Positions 36,179 to 46,139 of a DNA stretch of 64,000 nt are shown here, piece by piece. Position numbers and translations under genes: made by a program. The notes beneath the pieces are model-generated. The model worked only from the letters and a program-made list of their open reading frames with translations, had not been told where the DNA came from and ran no database searches. The stretch lies in NCBI GenBank assembly GCA_032622095.1, contig CP136068.1, positions 10,397,729-10,461,728 on the forward strand. Direction: 5' to 3'. Numbering within the stretch: position 1 is the first letter of the stretch; the number at the start of each line of letters is the position of its first letter. Source of the DNA: Siphonodentalium dalli. Lineage: Eukaryota; Mollusca; Scaphopoda; Gadilida; Siphonodentaliidae.

Positions 36179-36344
36179 TATCTTTATTTGACACGAATGC
36201 TAATTAATGTTTTTCATCGTACACTCCAGGTTTAGATACATGCACGTGCTACTTTAATATTGATACCGACATGCCTTACGCTGTATAGAACACAATTTTA
36301 AGGTGATAAACCTTGTGAGAAAACGTGTGAGTCACTATTTGATG

Positions 36345-37010
36345 ATAACGACGAGTCTTGTGGATATATACAGTGGATATAGGATCGACGTGAAACACAT
36401 TATATCCACGTCATTCGTGATATTGCATCGTATGCGCGTGCTTTATCAATCATCCGATTATTAGAATATTGTCGCTCTTTGCTACACGATCCAACATAGA
36501 AATTGGTAAACGTCTTGATGTTGCATGTGTAATCGAGGGTGGGTCGCATCAGTTTGGGTGATTTATGTTAGCAATTTAGAAATGCTTATAGGGTATGTCG
36601 TGCATATTGTAGGCATTAAACCGCCATTTTCCAAATATGGCCAATCATAAACATGATGTATTTTGATTGGGAGATAGTTCAAAGTTAATCATGTGCTGTT
36701 GTTATTTTCTCTTCGAATTTATTACCAGTTATAACTCAACCGATTACGACATGTTCTTTAAACTTCATCTTCTACAGAGTTATTCTGCAACAATACTCAT
36801 TGTTATACTGCTAAAGTGTTGTTTGACATATAAAGAACATATGAGAACGACGAGTCTTGTGGATTTATTCAGTGGATATAGGATGGACGTGAAACAAGTT
36901 CTCTCAACGTCCTTCGTGATATTACATCGTCTGTATGTGCTTTATCGATCATCCGATTTTTAGGATATTGGATTGTCGCCCTTTGCTACACGTTCCAACA
37001 CAGAAACGTT
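36345..37010 (+). repeat. Direct repeat pair, about 165 bp
   Basis: 36345-36510 and 36845-37010 share 'acgacgagtcttgtggat', 'cagtggatataggat', 'gacgtgaaaca', 'cgtgatatt', 'atcatccgat' and 'tttgctacac', at roughly 80 to 85 percent by eye. The spacer is about 335 bp. Possibly long terminal repeats or a local duplication; no coding sequence between them. Confidence 0.7.
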
Positions 37011-37526
37011 ATCCTGTATCCAATTTATAGATCTATTTTTTTATAAAAATGTTTTTATTGAAAAGCAAAACATACACGGAATATCACAGACATACATTAG
37101 CATACGTTACTTCAAGGGCGAGAGGGGAAACTATCTCACTGTCACATGCGAACAGTTTCACACTCTTCATTCGCACCTGGTGTCATAATATAATGTGACA
37201 TGGACATATAATATGTTGATATCAAATATGGGAGATTGGGCACGATACACGACACAGCGCTGCGAAAAAGTCAGGATATGTCAAAACAGAAGATACAGCC
37301 TCGATGCCGGGAGCATAAACAAAGCCAAACAAACACCAGTTGAGAATTTGCATCAGGAGAAACAAATAGTATGTGAGGGTGAACAAATCCGATATGTAAC
37401 TACACACAACCATCATCACCATAACCAGATGTGAATCGCCAGGAGCTTGTTACCAATTTTACATAAGGACACACGCATGCTGAAAGTATTCCCAGGCAAC
37501 AATTTTGTGGAGAGTAAAAGACATCC

Positions 37527-37880
37527 ATGGAATATGAAAAAAAAATGTTAACAAGAGCAAAATATAACAGAACCAAAAAAGTGCACAACGTCTTGAAGTG
37601 TGGAGACTCGCGTTGTAGAACATGTGGGGTTGGCTACGGCTATCTATACACAGGAACAGAACTCCACCTCAAAAACGGACAAAAAATTGTGCCAAATGCA
37701 ACATTAAATTGTAAATCACGCAATTTAGTTTATTGCACATATGTTCGGGATGTGGTAAATCATACGCCGGACAGACAGGTGATACCCTAGTCAAGAGAAA
37801 TCGGATCCATCGACAACAAATTAGATATCCCAGGACTAGGATGATCCCTCTAAGCGAACATATAGATTGCATGTGGTAGA
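37527..37880 (+). pseudogene. Penelope-like element fragment with GIY-YIG endonuclease
   Basis: The frame reads KCGDSRCRTCGVGYGYLYTG (zinc-knuckle CxxxxCxxC), then a spacer, then LNCKSRNLVYC, and after a +1 frameshift near 37740 CSGCGKSYAGQTGDTL, then RIHRQQIRYPRTRMIPLSEH. This order (Cys motif, VY...YxGxTG, Arg, Glu in the final helix) is the GIY-YIG endonuclease of Penelope-like retroelements. YIG is seen as YAG. The reverse transcriptase that should precede it was not found, and the fragment ends in a stop at 37877. A dead, truncated copy in the sense orientation of the host intron. Confidence 0.8.
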
Positions 37881-38640
37881 GGGATTTATACCATGACTCC
37901 CTATTGTACTGTGTACAAACATGCTATATAATATATTTGTGCTGTACACCCTACTGTGTGTGAACAGGAGTCCGACCGTGGGTAACACGTTTATAATGTG
38001 GGTAACACGTTTGAAGGAATTTCAATGGTTAAAGTTTATACCCATGGTAGAACTACATCCGAGTTGACCTTTCATTAACCTTCCGTGACCTCGATCACTC
38101 TATTTTTAAAATGTAGCGCCTCGCGATGAAAACAATTTGATGCTTTCGATTCAATTGAATATTATACTCACGATAAAAACGAACAGTTAATTCCGTGGAA
38201 ATCACATCCAGATCAACAAATTGAACGTATATTTCAAGAAATAGACGTAAAAAACTCGAACAACAAACGGCGGATTTCAAAATGACTTTCGTGGTTTCCT
38301 GTGCACTGTACGGCGGAGAAAAAAAGTTCCCGCAATGTGTTATATTTATTTTCATTAAATTTGTATTCCCATATATATTCATGTTGTTTATTTATGGCGG
38401 TTTCATTACAGTTTATTGTGAATTGGCTACAATGATACCATATTCGTACAATTGAATGTTTACCTAATTTAATGTATCAATACGCCTGATCAGCTGTGAT
38501 AGTGTACGTCGATGTACGGCCAAGTGTGGGGAACACAACGGGGATGATTGTGAATGGTGCGACAGAATCGTCTTAATTTAAGTGGGTTTATTTCGATTTC
38601 ATAGCATTTTTTGCTCCTGTACCGGTCATGGTATAAACAA

Positions 38641-38782
38641 AATACACACGTAGTGTTTCTGAATACCAAATTTACACCACTCGTGGGATTGATGATTTAC
38701 CACACTCGCTAAAGCTCGTGTGGTAAATCATCAATCCCACTTGTGGTGTAAATTTGGTATTCAGAAACACTACGTGTGTATT
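38641..38782. mobile_element. Near-perfect hairpin element, 66-bp arms
   Basis: Arms 38641-38706 and about 38717-38782 are reverse complements with about one mismatch and a loop of roughly 10 bases. The arm words include acacgtagtgtttctgaat and gggattgatgatttaccac. The near identity suggests a recent insertion or ongoing arm correction. No coding content. Confidence 0.9.
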
Positions 38783-39031
38783 CTATATGTACACAATCTT
38801 CCCATTTTATAAAATGGCAAGTGATAGTGATTCGGAAAGACTGAGCAAGGAAGATTATTTCAAACTTAAATTCCGGACGAAACTCAATATTTCTTAACTT
38901 TGACGTCAAGAGTTATCCCCCATGTCGGTATATGACGTCACATTGTTATACACGCCATTCCTTGAAAATTGCCTAGGAATTAAAGACGTTTTTTGATAGA
39001 AAAAGTTGGCATGTTGATTTATCAAACTAGT

Positions 39032-39098
<67 letters not shown>

Positions 39099-39114
39099 CT
39101 ATATATATATATAT
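39032..39114. repeat. (CA)n(TA)n microsatellite
   Basis: CA run then a long TA run with one 'gc' break. Within intron 4. Confidence 0.9.
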
Positions 39115-39218
39115 TATTTAATACTCGTGCTGTGTGCTCTGGATGTTCTCTTTGTGGTAGATTGTTGCTAACATAATGGCTACTGTATAGTAGCTTGAGG
39201 TTTGTATTATAAGTTACG

Positions 39219-39330
39219 GGACGCTTATAGTGGTCGGATATGGTGTAATGTTAGGATCAGCGAGTTCAATATTTCAATGTTGATACCGCTGATCCTCACA
39301 TGACACCATATCCGACCAATATAAGCGTCC
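39219..39330. mobile_element. Hairpin element, 44-bp arms
   Basis: Left arm 39219-39262 (ggacgcttatagtggtcgga and on to ggatcagcg) pairs with right arm 39287-39330 (cgctgatcc through tccgaccaatataagcgtcc) with about five mismatches. Spacer 24 bp. Different sequence from the 38641 hairpin. Confidence 0.85.
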
Positions 39331-39797
39331 TTTAACGCATGTATTGTCAGCAGACAAAATCCAGCATATCCCTGTAATTGATCGTCGCTGCAATTCATTT
39401 TAATTTGTTAAGCTAAATATGTCGTCCATGGCCATAGTTATGCTGCATGGGCATTCAACGTTAACGCACTGAGTCAATGACAAATCACCAGAAGTGGGAC
39501 AATTTGAGTTTGATAGTTAATGTTTGGGACTTTAGAATTCCTCAAATATCACATGCATGTGTTGATACATGGTACTATGTCTTTAAGTTCACAGAAAATG
39601 ATTTTTGATAGATATACCTTTTCTTGGCGCTAAACTACACCGAAAATATTCCCTAGGCGACAGAGTTTTATATTTACGAAAAATACGATGGTTGATAAGC
39701 ACCTAATATTGATTTGCTATGGGGTCGCATCATCATCGACCAAATATGGGTTCATCCACCATCAGTAGTGATCGACGCTGATTGGCTATTCGCAAGA

Positions 39798-40200
39798 GCT
39801 GACATAATCTAATATATATTATGGGAATTCTGTTTGTCTGTCTGTCTGTTAGCTATGGCCGGGAAAACTGTCGGACGGATTGAGCCTAAACTTCCTATCT
39901 AAGGGTAAAATACAGATGGAATGTCATCGCACCGCTTCTGAGAACGTCAGAGCACTCATTCTCCTATCCCCCGCCACCGCAATGGGTAGTTCATGGGTTA
40001 ATCGCGTGATAGTTAACGTGATAGTTCGTATCCGCAGTGTCGTTGATAAAGAGCGTGTATGTGTCCAGACATGAGCGTGTTGTGTATGTGTACATGCATG
40101 AGCGTGTTGTGTGATTCTGTGTTCGTACTTAGGGGTTCCTGGGAATGGGGGAGATTTTCATTGGGTCAGTTTTTCCGCCCGAGGTGATCTTCACCTTGAA
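39798..40200 (+). mobile_element. Helitron-like non-autonomous copy, partial
   Basis: Starts with taatatatattatggga, then repeated tctgtctg and 'ttagctatggccgggaaaac'. It matches the start of the copy at 40214 but diverges later and lacks the terminal hairpin. Confidence 0.45.
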
Positions 40201-40213
40201 ACGGGTACCCACA

Positions 40214-40431
40214 AATGATCTAATATATATGTTGGGACTTCTGTCTGTTTGTTTGTCTGTTAGCTATGGCCGGGAAAACTTCTGTACGGATTTCGACGAA
40301 ATTTGATACCTACGGGTGATTTTGTCCGGGGAGTGTTTTGGACGGGTCAAATCGTGACTCCGACCTGACCTTGACCTTCAAAATGGTCAATTCAAGGTCA
40401 AAGCCCGGACGAAGTCGGGTCACCTGCTAGT
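40214..40431 (+). mobile_element. Helitron-like non-autonomous element with 3' hairpin and CTAGT end
   Basis: Begins atatatatgttgggacttct, then gtctgtttgtttgtctgt, 'agctatggccgggaaaac' and 'gatttcgacgaaatttga'. It ends with cccggacgaagtcggg (a short hairpin) followed by tcacctgctagt. A GC-rich hairpin a few bases before a CTAG/CTAGT end is typical of Helitron-type and related rolling-circle elements, and the tandem tctg run plus 'gatttcgacgaaattt' is common in non-autonomous members. No helicase is present. Confidence 0.55.
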
Positions 40432-40799
40432 AAGGCTATATATATATACAACTTGGAAGTGAAAATAGGGACACCAGTACTAACAAATATAGGAGTGTGT
40501 TTCATTCATATATCAGTGTGTTTAATTATCAGTAATATTTTTTTGCGATATATATATTGATTTTTGAGAAACGTCCTCTACAATCACCTTCCAGCCTTTG
40601 GGGCAAGACCCATACAATGTGACGTGTTTTGGATTCTAGGAGAAATTAACGCAATCGTATACCTACAATATAGTGCTCACATAAGTCATTATTACATATG
40701 ACCGAATTGTATATCAATCATAGATGGAATCATATATTGAGTTGGGGAAGGTAGGATGAACAACATATCCTCACGAAATACGCGCATAAATCGATATAT

Positions 40800-41075
40800 A
40801 ATGTGAACTAGGTACATAATGTGATTATTTGATTCTAAAATAAGCAGATAACGGACTCTTACCCTTAAAGTACACCTAAAAAGTCGTGCGTTGGCTTATT
40901 TGTGTCATAGTCCGCACATACTCTGCTTTGAATCTCCTCATTATGAGTTGATAATATGACTAAAATGTTCTTATTCTCAGAACACTATCGACTCAAGACG
41001 AGGAGCAGATTATCCACCCAAAACAAGCTCTAGTATAAGCAGATAATATGTGGGTTTTCGGGAGAACAGGCTGTA
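40800..41075 (+). repeat. Dispersed repeat family, copy 2
   Basis: Partner of 24918-25200. It lies about 120 bp upstream of the transmembrane exon. Confidence 0.7.
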
Positions 41076-41195
41076 TCAACTAACGGGGATTGTGGTACAC
41101 CTGAGTCGATAACACCGGTAATTTCGATGAATATATATTCAATACGCGCTGTTAGCCCAATGCTATGTAACAATTTCATTTTATTTATTTTTCAG

Positions 41196-41298
41196 ATTGT
41201 TCAGACTGTGGTGGCTCTGTTGTCATTATCTCAACTATTGTATGTGTCATATCTCTGATATGCATATTGTCAACCGTGGCGCTGCTATGTTATCGCAG
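41196..41298 (+). CDS. Ig-like receptor gene, exon 5: transmembrane helix
   Basis: The exon is 103 nt, with a tttatttttcag acceptor and ag|gtgtgt donor. It takes one base from exon 4 to make Asp, reads CSDCGG, then a membrane segment of about 26 residues from SVVIISTIVC through VALLCY, and ends with Arg-Arg as a stop-transfer signal. It has no charged residue within the helix, so it does not look like a partner for a charged adaptor chain. The CxxC just outside the membrane could form a dimer disulfide. It leaves two bases of a split codon. Alternative donors a few bases downstream (for example after 41304) would change the tail frame. Confidence 0.7.
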
Positions 41299-42199
41299 GT
41301 GTGTATATTAGGTACACTTCATATACTTACAGATGGCGCTTCAATTACAACTACATCATGTTTGTTTATGAAGCCCGATCCAAGAATACAAACACCCTTT
41401 TGTAATGCATTTGGTACAAATAAAACACACACAAACCTGAAGATTGCGTAAGTAGTTTATTCCTGAAAACTCTCTGAATCGAAACGCCATTTTGCCTTGT
41501 AGGGAGGGCTAATAGGATTGAGTTATCACTCCACCTGCGCTCAGAATGCGTCTGGCGTTTCTGTTCTGTTCTGTTCAAACTATCCCGAATGTTGTATGCA
41601 CTATATCAGAACAAATCGAAATAAAATCAGTAGTAATTGATATATGTGTTTTCGGATATGTTTGGAGCACTCCACTGGAGTAGTATATAGCGAGCTGTAG
41701 CTTCCTCATTAGACCAGGACTTGATCGGCGATCGGCTACCTGACCTACGTGTCGTTGCTACATTGTGCAATCCGCGTCGCTATTGTTGTTGTCGCTACGT
41801 ACGTCACGTTATTGATTGATATTGATATGGTGGGAGGTGGACTGTTGACCAGGGGGTTTCGTTCTTTGTGTTTGATTTGAATACCCCACTTCCCGAGGAG
41901 TGTGGTGTATTATATGGTGTTTATTGAATAAAAGGGTAAATGTCTATTGTTTCCCCTCAACATATACTCGCCTTTGTGAAGATGATAAATTATATAGGTC
42001 TTAGAATATTTACGTCTGAGTGAAATCCCTAATAGACTTGGCTGATTGACAGCGGTGGAATTCTATGGGGGAATAATTGACTGGTTATGAATTAGACTGG
42101 TCGGGTGATAAGATATTCCTATGGTAGGTAGAGGGTAAATTATAGACTTCTCGTATGGTGTGGACTTTGCTTAAAAGACAGGGGATGCAACTCTTCTGA

Positions 42200-42830
42200 T
42201 CTAGAGAGATATCAGTGTATATATTTGTTTTCGCGACACACACAACATTGGACGAATGGGGGGTTGGTGAAAGCAACTGCTCGCAGGTGGGTGTATTGCC
42301 TTCCTATTTACTCCTCTTTCCTCCCAGTACACCCCGCTTCCCTCACCGTCCACTACGCCTGACATACACACGCCGTCCCATGCAGTGCATTCTACCTCCA
42401 TCCCTGTCCACTCGCCCGTACGCATCCGTATCTATAAGTAGGCCACATCCCCTTGTAGGGTGCTATATATATGTTTCTTCTCACCATTGGGTTCGTTGTT
42501 ATGGACGTCGCGGTCGTGAGTGGGAAGTAACTATTTCTGATTTAGGACAATATGAGTTAATGTACGTATTTGTTTTTTCTCGCGAGACACACGCATCCAT
42601 GGACGAAGGGGTTGGGATAAAGAAAATACTTGCCCTGGGGGTATTACCTTCCTATCTACTCCGCTTCCCTCCCTGTCCACTCCGCTTACCTCTCTGTCTA
42701 CTCCGCCCGACCTCTATACACTCCCTCCCAGTCCACTCTACTTCCATCCGTGGCAACTACTCCCGCCCCAAACACCCCGATCGCACCACATCTATATAGT
42801 TATTCCACACATCCCTGTGTATATACGGTG
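42200..42830 (+). repeat. Tandem duplication of a pyrimidine-rich segment, about 350 bp
   Basis: 42215-42440 and 42570-42790 share 'tatttgttttcgcga/tatttgttttttctcgcga', 'ggacgaa(t)ggggg/ggacgaaggggtt', 'ttccta(t)ctactcc' and a run of 'tccctccctgtccactccg'-like words. The open frame across both copies comes from the C/T-rich composition and is not a gene. Confidence 0.65.
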
Positions 42831-42995
42831 TAACTCCCCCTGTACAATGGTATTCCTTTGCTTATATGGCATTCGCGTGTCGCGGCCGGTATTCCTACCA
42901 TTTTTTCCCTCCTTTTGCGTATAGAACAATCCTGACTTTAGGACGGTCGTGTATATATAACTGAGGGGACCGGTGTTTGGACGAGTACTCTGTTA

Positions 42996-43193
42996 TAGTC
43001 GGTTATTTTTACATGCAGGGAGTGCGGTCAGTCTTTCCCCAGGCGCGACAATATGGAAAGACATACATTGAGCAAACACGCAGTCGATGAAGAAGATTCA
43101 TCTTCTAATTCATCAGAAGATAACGAGAGTGGTGATGATGATGGTGATCAAACGATCAATCTGCTTGGTTTGAACGGGAAAAAGATATTATGA
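42996..43193 (+). pseudogene. C2H2 zinc-finger ORF fragment with acidic tract
   Basis: After an in-frame stop at 42996 the frame reads FTCRECGQSFPRRDNMERHT then LSKH, a complete C-x2-C-x12-H-x4-H finger, followed by DEEDSSSNSSEDNESGDDD and a stop at 43191. There is no ATG in frame before the finger, and the first Cys lies before the only plausible splice acceptor, so this is not an exon of the Ig-like gene. Weaker coding traces follow: KKIRKTMKRLQNIGYIIKSS near 43275-43335, and FGKCGFNRKRD near 43780. Single-finger plus acidic-tail proteins occur in large DNA mobile elements of animals; membership is a guess. Confidence 0.45.
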
Positions 43194-43446
43194 GTCATAT
43201 ACTAGGATCGACGACAGTAAACTCAAAAGATACACTGGACAAATATAGCGAAGTGTATTTGCTAGAACAAGACCTTTATATAAGAAGATACGGAAAACTA
43301 TGAAACGGTTACAGAATATTGGTTACATTATCAAATCATCCGTTAGAGGGGCCGTAAAAAATATGACTATATTGTGTTGAGTTACCTCGATAACGGCGAT
43401 GATACCGATATGGGATTAGCCAACTGCGCCTCTGCTTACCAACTAT

Positions 43447-43468
43447 ATATATATATATATATGATATA
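43447..43468. repeat. (AT)n microsatellite
   Basis: Short uninterrupted TA run inside intron 5. Confidence 0.85.
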
Positions 43469-44479
43469 TGTTCATTTAAATTTAAAATAAAATATATATT
43501 ATACGTAATTTTTTACCGGCGTAATAGTCTGTTTGCGTGGTATACTCAAAAGTTTACCAATCGTTCAATGAAAATAGGAAAAAAAATACCAGGCGTGCAA
43601 TTCCTGCTTGGCAGATTTGACCAGTAATTCAATTATATTGGAGCACCACGTTTTGAAATATGGCTCGCATATCGAACACCACAAGAACATGGTCTAAACT
43701 CTACGTGCCACTATAAATGGATTATTAAGGCATCAACAAAATGTCTTTGTTATTAAATACGACTTCGTACAGTTTGGGAAATGTGGATTTAATCGCAAAC
43801 GTGACGTGTTTTAGCACGAAATTAGGAGGTTCGACCTTCATTTAAGAGAAATAGATATGACGTGGAAACCAAATGAGAACGACAATGTAGCGGAGCACAC
43901 CGCTCGCCGAGGCAGGTTGGCATCCGGGCTGGGATCTTAACAAAACATGACCACATACGTACCTTAGTAAGTCTGAGGTGAGCGGCTTTTCTTTACAACA
44001 GTTGGTTTAATAATATTTATTCCCAATAATAATTTATTACAATATAATATATTGATAATTCATGTTAGCATGTTCCTTGTGTATGGGAGTGGATTCGGCT
44101 GTAAGCCTATATGGCTTATATATGCCGTCTCCACAAGTGACCTTATCATCGGTGGACATAATATAAAATGGTGCGACAAAGCAAGCAATATTATGCTTGC
44201 ATTACTCGAGTCGCGTCCCGTCGTGGAGTTGTCGGAGACAGGTAATGAATTGGTCTATTCATGTACTAAATGTTTACACCATGTCTAATATATTATAGTA
44301 TGGGTTTCATAGAATGGGTTCGTAAGAGCAATACAGACACAAGCATGTATACAACATGTGTGTGTCACCTGTCGTGTCGGTCATCAGCTATTTCAATAGT
44401 TCCATATATTAGATATTTACTTAATGTAATTATTATTGGGCAGTACCATATAATATGTATATATGTTAGCTCGAAAAGC

Positions 44480-44880
44480 GTTCTGTCATGATTATGAATT
44501 TCTGGAGTGTTTTAAATGTAAAAATATTTTCGCTCAGACTATTTGAAATCGTTCCGTTCAGTGCGCTCTCAATGGTTGTTCTTTCCAAACTACCAGAAAA
44601 ACATTCGTTTCTTTGTCTACTGTATACTGGGCAGTGGAATAAGAAATGATTCGCCGTTTCATCACTTCCACCCACACAATGAGGACTTGATTTGAGATAA
44701 TTTTCACACATGTCTTTATTAAGAAAACTACACCCAAGTCGCAATCTGCAGTGATGTATTTGCAACAGTTTACTGCAAACCAACGTTCACTTCCGTCCAC
44801 ATACAGCGGTGTACTAACCTTAAGCTTAGTATCCTGTATCGTATTTACAAACATTTGTTCTATATACATCATTAATTATA
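44480..44880 (-). pseudogene. LINE fragment, C-terminal end (antisense)
   Basis: The minus strand reads STPLYVDGSERWFAVN, then after a frameshift near 44770 HHCRLRLGCSFLNKDM, SSPHCVGGSDETANHFLFHC and PVYSRQRNECF. The R-L-R-L-G-C...H-C...C-G...E-T-x-x-H-F-L-x-x-C-P-x-Y pattern is the cysteine/histidine block at the C-terminal end of many LINE polyproteins. Only this end remains, as expected for a 5'-truncated insertion. It is antisense to the host gene, between exons 5 and 6. Confidence 0.75.
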
Positions 44881-45025
44881 TGCATATGTATAGGCTGTTG
44901 GTATAACTGTATCGCATGTACCGCTATGCATAAATGACGGTTGCAATCACATTTCATTTGCACCCCTTGGATTTGATTTTTCCATTCTGGGTGAGTTCCA
45001 ATATATCAATCACTTTACATTTCAG

Positions 45026-45098
45026 GGGCACGTGTCAGAAGCAAGAAACAAAGGAAGAAGAACATAAGATGTGTGAACCAAAAAATGGATATAACTGA
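45026..45098 (+). CDS. Ig-like receptor gene, exon 6: short cytoplasmic tail and stop (frame tentative)
   Basis: The acceptor is ttacatttcag. Joined to the ag|gtgtgt donor of exon 5 it makes Arg and then GTCQKQETKEEEHKMCEPK followed by NGYN and TGA, giving a total of 993 coding nucleotides including the stop. The tail would have no ITIM-like motif. In another frame the same bases read RVRSKKQRKKKNIR, a more typical basic juxtamembrane sequence, which would need a different exon 5 donor and could continue past a weak gtgaca donor at 45110 to a possible exon at 45775 (acceptor tctgccctttcag). Which frame is used cannot be settled from the sequence alone. Confidence 0.45.
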
Positions 45099-45573
45099 TC
45101 ATTGTACGTGACAAAACGAATTCATAATTGATGTCAAAAAATTGCAACAATTGACACTGATGGTACTTCTGGCTTATTGAAAGGGCTTTGACTTGTGCAA
45201 CAATATAAAAATGTTCATTTCTATCAAAGCAGTGTTTCCCTCAGATAGATATCGCTCAAATATCACATAGTAAAATTAATAATAATAGCGAAACACAATT
45301 AAAAAGAGAATATATGTCATGATATTATATGTGCGCCTGGCATGCAGCCCTCACTTAACTATAGGAGCGGATTTCGGAAGTTTTTTAAACGTAGCGAAAT
45401 TAAATGTTGTTAATAATTTAGGGACAAACTTTTAATTTCTTGTACCTGTAACTATCGTAAATTCCGTATCACTGCAATTCTGATCACTTACGCACGATCG
45501 TATATTCAGAATTAAAATAAGTAACGACTATCTGATCATTAAACTATATTTTGACGAACGCCACCAAAAAAGC

Positions 45574-45579
45574 AATAAA
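45574..45579 (+). terminator. Candidate polyadenylation signal
   Basis: The first AATAAA that I noticed after the exon 6 stop, giving a 3' UTR of about 500 nt. Weak on its own because of the AT-rich background. Confidence 0.25.
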
Positions 45580-46139
45580 CGTCAAACTGTTTATATGATA
45601 ACATGCAAGGTGTCTAGAACGATCCGCTGTTGAGACTAGAGTCAACGAAGATAACTGGCTAAATAGCATTTAAATACAATCAGAACAAAAGTATGTTCAT
45701 TGTATAAGAAACAAGTGCACCCGCTAAGGTGTATTTCCACTGAGGTATTTAGATATATATTTCTGCCCTTTCAGCAACGAGTAAAAGGAACTTGCATAGT
45801 AACATGAAATAATAATACAATATATTATAATCAAATAACGTATTGCAGATTATTCTAATCACACTTGAATACAATTTGAAGGAGCGAACAAATATTAATT
45901 CGAAGAATAAAAAGCAAGAAACAAACAAAAAAGTGCTAATACCAAATACACAGTGGTATATACAAGAAATGTATATAGGTTCATTGTGCCATTATATTAG
46001 CATACAAGTATATCGTTGGATAAGACTTCATTTTGGAAGACTTTAGATTCCAGTAAAAGATCGCCGACCACAGTGTACCGCGAAATGGTGGCTAAATCCA
46101 AGATGGCTAACTCCAAGTTGGCGGTCTAAGAGATTAGCA

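Larger units (their letters stand above)
34412..41195 (+). other. Intron 4 of the Ig-like gene
   Basis: A 6.8-kb intron packed with insertions: the SAM-carrying element (35065-36178), a direct repeat (36345-37010), a Penelope-like fragment (37527-37880), two hairpins (38641-38782, 39219-39330), a microsatellite (39032-39114), Helitron-like copies (39798-40431) and the second dispersed repeat (40800-41075). Part of the extracellular region could be missed if a further exon is hidden here, but the phase from exon 4 to exon 5 fits without one. Confidence 0.6.
41299..45025 (+). other. Intron 5 of the Ig-like gene
   Basis: A 3.7-kb intron. It contains a duplicated pyrimidine-rich segment (42200-42830), a zinc-finger ORF remnant (42996-43950) and an antisense LINE fragment (44480-44880). 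The stretch 41300-42190 shows nothing assignable. Confidence 0.55.

Noticed and set aside
38281-38460. Short frame starting MTFVVSCALYGGEKKFP considered as a zinc-binding DNA-binding domain start
   Set aside because: The expected second cysteine pair and following motif are missing; no support beyond the first residues.
41455-41580. GC-balanced stretch considered as a structured RNA gene
   Set aside because: No tRNA box A/B spacing, cloverleaf or 5S-like signature could be made out.
42215-42799. 194-codon open frame
   Set aside because: Runs through a duplicated C/T-rich segment; its Pro/Ser/Leu-rich content reflects composition, and the two duplicates do not preserve a common frame.
43019-43193. 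Zinc-finger stretch as an alternative cytoplasmic exon of the Ig-like gene
   Set aside because: The phase would fit an acceptor at 43018, but the first cysteine of the finger lies upstream of that acceptor, so the finger is complete only if this is not spliced there.
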